From contig CADEFG010000096.1 in assembly GCA_902826505.1 (NCBI GenBank), positions 1-11,083 on the forward strand: a stretch of DNA of 11,083 nucleotides. The letters run 5' to 3'. Under the pieces are notes generated by a model, which had not been told where the DNA came from, ran no database searches, and saw only the letters and a program-made list of their open reading frames with translations. Within the stretch, counting starts at the first letter, position 1. Every line of letters begins with the position of its first letter. Both the position numbers and the translations under genes were made by a program. Source of the stretch: an uncultured Acidobacteriota bacterium. GTDB taxonomy: Bacteria; Acidobacteriota; Blastocatellia; Pyrinomonadales; Pyrinomonadaceae. Positions 7,461 through 11,083 of the stretch are shown in pieces.

Positions 7461-7522
7461 TGCCCGCCGAAACAATCCGAAAAAACCAGCAAACCTGAAT
7501 TTTCGAATCGTTTCGACGGGCA
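7461..7522. repeat. Imperfect inverted repeat between convergent genes, possible terminator
   Basis: TGCCCGCCGAAAC (7461-7473) and GTTTCGACGGGCA (7510-7522) pair at 12 of 13 positions around a 36-base loop in the 117-bp gap between the sigma gene and the convergent lipoprotein gene. On the minus strand the second arm is followed within about 6 bases by TTTTT. Separately, a short GC-rich palindrome CTCGGCGAG lies next to a run of seven T (minus strand, about 7526-7540). Either could terminate the minus-strand gene, but the large loop makes the long repeat a weak terminator. Confidence 0.4.
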
Positions 7523-7546
7523 ATAAAAAAACTCGGCGAGCCGTCC

Positions 7547-8119
7547 TTAATTTCCTTTGATAATTGTTGGATTATCTTTGACGATCTGGTCGGCTTTTTT
7601 CGACAGATCATCGGATTCTTTGACGAGATCGGCGGATTTTTTGTTGTAATCGGCGATTAATTTGTCCATCGCATCGATTTCTTTGGCGTCTAAAAATGAT
7701 TTGACGAATGGCGCGACCAATTTATCCGATTCAGCCCGCTTTTTAAATTCCTGCGCTTTCAAACTCAGATATTCTTTGTATTTATCGTTTAATTTTAGTT
7801 TGGAAGCCTTATCAAATTTATCCGATAATTCATCGCCGGTTTTGCCGAGCTGGTCACTGAGACTTTTCAATTCATCAAATTTCGCCTTTTTTTCGTTTTT
7901 GTGAGCCTCGATGTCTTCGACGTTTTTGAGATTGTCGCCTAAAAGCTCGTTGAATAATTTGCCCGATTTGATATTGTTTTCATTATAGGTTTTGATGATC
8001 GCATTTGCCTCGTCAACCAATTTATTGGCTTCGGTCAATTGATCGCCAAGACCGCACGCCAAACCAAACGCCGCAATTAAAATCAAAATAAAACTCGCCT
8101 TACCTGTGTTTTTTAACAT
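7547..8119 (-). CDS. Putative coiled-coil lipoprotein of unknown function
   Basis: A 190-residue protein. MLKNTGKASFILILIAAFGLAC is a leader with a hydrophobic core and a candidate lipidated Cys22; Gly at -3 is atypical for a lipobox. The rest is almost wholly helix-forming, rich in Lys, Asp, Glu and Leu with few aromatics, and has heptad-like spacing (LKSLSDQLGKTGDELSDKFD; ADYNKKSADLVKESDDLSKK), so a long helical hairpin or coiled coil in the envelope is likely. The ATG is preceded by TTGAGGAGAAAAAT, a strong Shine-Dalgarno site. The gene converges on the sigma gene and is divergent from the kinase gene, with 288 bp between those starts, so it sits inside the sigma/kinase locus. I do not recognise a named family. 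A structural or scaffolding lipoprotein is conceivable but unproven. Confidence 0.8.
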   Translation of the reverse strand: MLKNTGKASFILILIAAFGLACGLGDQLTEANKLVDEANAIIKTYNENNIKSGKLFNELLGDNLKNVEDIEAHKNEKKAKFDELKSLSDQLGKTGDELSDKFDKASKLKLNDKYKEYLSLKAQEFKKRAESDKLVAPFVKSFLDAKEIDAMDKLIADYNKKSADLVKESDDLSKKADQIVKDNPTIIKGN

Positions 8120-8298
8120 ATTTTTCTCCTCAAATTTTGTTTAATAAACTATCGAAATGTAACATAAAACCAAATTTTATTTTAATGCCGGGAACTGTTT
8201 TGGATTTTATTTGAAAATTTTGGTTTTGCCTCCAAACCGACAACGGCGAAAATCTTCGCAAAATTTGTTCCCCGCTAAAATAAACGTTATTCAGTCAA

Positions 8299-8352
8299 AA
8301 AAAGGGTCATCACCAAACAGATTTTTCCAAAACGCCAAAACTGTTTTATAAT
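8299..8352 (+). promoter_or_regulatory. Putative promoter and upstream box of the kinase gene
   Basis: The 12-mer AAAAAGGGTCAT (8299-8310) is identical to that before the sigma gene. It ends 36 bases before a perfect TATAAT (8347-8352), against 35 bases at the sigma gene. The ATG follows 55 bases after TATAAT. The -35 position is again T-rich (ATTTTTCC) with no TTGACA match. This supports co-regulation of the two genes. The remainder of the 288-bp divergent gap is AT-rich and holds the leader of the minus-strand lipoprotein. I see no other gene in it. Confidence 0.55.
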
Positions 8353-8407
8353 TGCCTCACCCGAATAAAGTTAGACAATTTTAGCAAATTCACTCCCTTT
8401 CATTAGA

Positions 8408-11083
8408 ATGGATGCAGCGCGGCTGAAACAGATTGAAGAAATCTATCACAAAGCCTTGGAAATTCCCGAGAGCCGGCGTGAATCGTTCTTCAAGGAATTT
8501 TGCGGCGACGATGAAAAGTTGCGCCGCGAAGTTGAATCGCTGCTTGTTTATGAAAAAACCTTCGGCAATTTTCTGGACTCGCCGCCCGAATCGCTCGCCG
8601 CCGAAATGTTTTCCGAACGGGAAAGCAATTTGAATCTGAGCAACACCCAAATCGGGCATTACAAGATCAAAAAGCTGCTCGGCAAAGGCGGAATGGGCGA
8701 AGTGTATCTCGCCGAAGATACGCGTCTGAACCGCCGCGTCGCGCTCAAATTTTTGTCCGTCTCGATCAGCCAGGACCAAAATCGTCTGCGCCGGTTCGAG
8801 CGTGAGGCGTTTTCCGCCTCAGCCCTGAATCACCCGAATATTCTGACGATTTACGAATTCGGCGCGGAAAACGAAACATATTTTCTTGCCTCCGAATTTG
8901 TCGAAGGCGAAACCCTGCGCGAAGCCCTCCACGGCGGCGAACTGAACCTCAAAAAAATTCTGAGCATCGCCGAGCAAACCGCTTTTGCGCTCGCCGCGGC
9001 GCACAAAGCCGGCATCGTGCATCGCGACATCAAGCCTGAAAATCTGATGATTCGGAGCGAAGACGGAATCATCAAAGTTTTGGATTTCGGACTGGCAAAA
9101 CTGACCAAGTTAGAAAATTCAGCCGTCGAAACCGATTCCGAAGCCGCGACCCGCGCACTTTTAAAAACAAATCCGGGCGTTGTGATGGGCACGGTTTCGT
9201 ATATGTCGCCCGAACAAACGCGCGGGTTGCCGGATATCGACGCCCGGACGGACGTTTGGAGTCTCGGCGTTCTGCTTTTTGAAATGCTGACCGGCAAAAC
9301 TCCGTTCGAAGGTGAAACGATGAACGATGTGATTGCCGCAATCTTGAAAAACGAAGTCCCGCAAATTTCAAAATTCATCCCGAACTGTCCGCCGGAAATC
9401 GAGCGGATCGTCGAAAAGTCGCTGCAAAAAGATCGCGAGGAGCGTTATCAAAACAGCAAGGATCTGGCTCTCGATCTCAAAACCTTGCGCAAGGAATTGG
9501 AATTTTCCGCACAATTCGACCGTGTTTCCTATAGCGGCACAAACTTTTTGACCTCGGAAACACCGAAACAACAAACGACCGTTTCCGAAAGCTTAAAACG
9601 ATCTTCGCTTCCCAAATTGCTGATCGCTTTGGCGCTCGCCGTTTTTGCGCTCGGCGGGATTTGGTGGTTTTTCGCCCGCAATATTAAACAATCAAGCGTC
9701 GAGACAACCGCTTTAAAAACCTCGGAAATCGTCAATTGGAGCAGCTCGTCGGGTGAGATTTACAGCATCGGTTCATTTTCGCCCGACGCCAAGATGATCG
9801 CTTTTGCATCCACAAAAGGCGGCACCAGCAACATTTGGATCAAACAGACGGCATCGGGCGAAGCGATTCAAATCACCCGGGACGAATTCGGCAACAAACA
9901 GCCCGTCTGGTCCCCCAACGGCGAGGAAATCGCGTTTTATTCGATGCGCGGAAATCAATCCGGGATTTGGCGAATTCCCAAGCTCGGCGGTTCACCAAAA
10001 CTCATTTCGGCAATCGGTGACGATGGCATAAAGTTACGATCCTGGTCAAAGAACGACCAGATTGTTTACGAATCCGGCAGCGAGATTTTTGCGGTCGACC
10101 TAAATTCCGGGCAGTCGAAACAAATCACCGATCTCAAATCCAAAGGCATCAAGCCAACCTCGCTCAATCTTTCGCCGGATGAGCAGCAGGTTATATATAT
10201 TTCGGTCGAAGATAAAAAATGGAGTTTATGGTCAAACGATTTAACGGGCAATGCACCGCAAAAATTGTTCACCGGTCAAGACCAGATCAAAAATGCGATC
10301 TGGCATCCCGATAACAAAAGAGTCTTTTTCAGTTCGGCGGTTGACGGCACATATCAGATTTTCGTGACGGACATTGCCGCCGCACCGCCGCGCCAGCTGA
10401 CTTTTGCCGAGAGAGATAATATGGTGCTCGAAGCCTCGCCCGACGGCACGAAAATTCTATTCGGTTCGGCAAAAGAAGAATCGGATATTTGGGGCGTCAA
10501 TGTTAAAGATTCGAAAGAATTTAACGTCGCCTCGGAAATCGATTCGGAACTTTGGGCGGACGTTTCGCCCGATGGAAAAACCATCGCTTTTCAATCGATC
10601 AAAAACTTGAGTCAGGGCAACAAGATGTTCAACGGTAATATTTTAACGAAAAATCTGGCGGCGCCCGGGCAGACCGTCGAACTGGTCACAAACGTTTTTT
10701 TGCCGAAATGGTCGCCCGACGGAAAAACGATCGCCTTTTTGCGGATCGGCGGCGAGGACGCTCAAATCGAAACGATCAAAATGGCGAGCGGCGAGCAAAA
10801 ACCGCTAACCAAAGCGGGCGTTTCGCCGATTTCGATGTCCGTCTTACCCTATAACCGTTTACAAACAAGCGATTTCAGCTGGTCGCCCGACAGCCAAAAA
10901 ATCGCTTATATTTCCGACCGGGGCGGTCAAAACAATCTCTGGCTGGTCAATGCCGACGGCTCGAACGAAATTCAATTGACGGACAACGATGCAAATTTGA
11001 TCTTCAATTGTCCCCTCTGGTCGGCAGACGGAAAACGAATTGCTTACACGACAAAAACGAACAATCAGCAAGGAAAACCGACC
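8408..11083 (+). CDS. PknB-type Ser/Thr protein kinase with transmembrane segment and PD40 propeller (3' end outside window)
   Basis: An open frame of 892 codons with no stop before the window end. Residues 1-80 are a helical N-terminal extension (ARLKQIEEIYHKALEIPES) of the kind found on acidobacterial kinases. The kinase domain runs from about 82 to 350: glycine loop GKGGMG (92-97), Lys114 in VALKFL, HRDIKPEN (205-212, catalytic Asp207), DFG (226-228) and MSPEQ as the APE motif (near 269). All catalytic residues are present, so it should be active. A single transmembrane helix at about 404-423 (LLIALALAVFALGGIWWFFA) anchors it. The part beyond it holds about ten PD40-like strands (FSPDAKMIAFAS, WSPNGEEIAFYS, WSPDGKTIAFLR, WSPDSQKIAYIS), a propeller expected outside the membrane that may sense a ligand or bind a partner. 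The start has no Shine-Dalgarno sequence (TTTCATTAGA precedes it) and is chosen because the N-terminus matches the family. The partner sigma gene lies about 1 kb upstream. Confidence 0.92.
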   Translation, partial: MDAARLKQIEEIYHKALEIPESRRESFFKEFCGDDEKLRREVESLLVYEKTFGNFLDSPPESLAAEMFSERESNLNLSNTQIGHYKIKKLLGKGGMGEVYLAEDTRLNRRVALKFLSVSISQDQNRLRRFEREAFSASALNHPNILTIYEFGAENETYFLASEFVEGETLREALHGGELNLKKILSIAEQTAFALAAAHKAGIVHRDIKPENLMIRSEDGIIKVLDFGLAKLTKLENSAVETDSEAATRALLKTNPGVVMGTVSYMSPEQTRGLPDIDARTDVWSLGVLLFEMLTGKTPFEGETMNDVIAAILKNEVPQISKFIPNCPPEIERIVEKSLQKDREERYQNSKDLALDLKTLRKELEFSAQFDRVSYSGTNFLTSETPKQQTTVSESLKRSSLPKLLIALALAVFALGGIWWFFARNIKQSSVETTALKTSEIVNWSSSSGEIYSIGSFSPDAKMIAFASTKGGTSNIWIKQTASGEAIQITRDEFGNKQPVWSPNGEEIAFYSMRGNQSGIWRIPKLGGSPKLISAIGDDGIKLRSWSKNDQIVYESGSEIFAVDLNSGQSKQITDLKSKGIKPTSLNLSPDEQQVIYISVEDKKWSLWSNDLTGNAPQKLFTGQDQIKNAIWHPDNKRVFFSSAVDGTYQIFVTDIAAAPPRQLTFAERDNMVLEASPDGTKILFGSAKEESDIWGVNVKDSKEFNVASEIDSELWADVSPDGKTIAFQSIKNLSQGNKMFNGNILTKNLAAPGQTVELVTNVFLPKWSPDGKTIAFLRIGGEDAQIETIKMASGEQKPLTKAGVSPISMSVLPYNRLQTSDFSWSPDSQKIAYISDRGGQNNLWLVNADGSNEIQLTDNDANLIFNCPLWSADGKRIAYTTKTNNQQGKPT

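Noticed and set aside
8851..9378. A 175-residue minus-strand frame inside the kinase gene
   Set aside because: It lies opposite the kinase core (HRDIKPEN, DFG, MSPEQ), has a low-complexity Ser/Arg-rich translation and no ribosome binding site.
1..11083. CRISPR arrays, tRNA or rRNA genes, phage or defence genes
   Set aside because: I saw no regularly spaced direct repeats, no tRNA-like cloverleaf or rRNA sequence, and no recognisable phage, nuclease or toxin domains in either strand.

Overview
The window looks like DNA from one or two Acidobacteriota, most likely Blastocatellia or Pyrinomonadaceae relatives. This is inferred from gene content, with no database search: large secreted tricorn-type S41 peptidases, an ECF sigma factor of the TIGR02999 / PF07638 type, and a PknB-type Ser/Thr kinase whose C-terminal half is a PD40 (WD40-like) beta-propeller.

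Left part (1 to about 5630, clearly GC-richer, genes on the minus strand). A complete 1120-residue secreted tricorn-like peptidase (51-3413) lies downstream of a second, related tricorn gene (3560-5626). The second copy is broken twice. It lacks roughly its first 445 residues, where the sequence jumps abruptly into another gene, and an in-frame TAG at 4013-4015 separates the catalytic His from the nucleophile Ser and the Glu. Between the two genes is a 114-bp nested palindromic element (3440-3553). A perfect 13-bp hairpin follows the complete gene near the window edge.

Junction (about 5608-5632). The tricorn fragment abuts, in the same reading frame, the 3' end of a lipoprotein gene. Base composition drops visibly across this point. 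Either recombination fused two gene fragments or the window is an assembly chimera of two related genomes.

Right part (5630-11083, more AT-rich). Two small secreted proteins on the minus strand (a putative lipoprotein and a 134-residue periplasmic protein) are followed by a divergent ECF sigma gene on plus (6857-7429). A coiled-coil lipoprotein gene on minus (7547-8119) converges on it. A divergent kinase/PD40 gene (8408 onward) runs off the window end. The sigma and kinase genes share an identical 12-bp upstream box, A5GGGTCAT, placed 35 and 36 bp before a perfect TATAAT. In the sigma factor the acidic DAED-type motif of region 2.2 is replaced by QTTE. This resembles the ECF43 type, in which a Ser/Thr kinase switches the sigma factor on by threonine phosphorylation. 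The reading I favour is that the membrane kinase and the sigma factor form one co-regulated sensory pathway, perhaps with the small envelope proteins as neighbours or targets. This is a hypothesis, not something the sequence proves.
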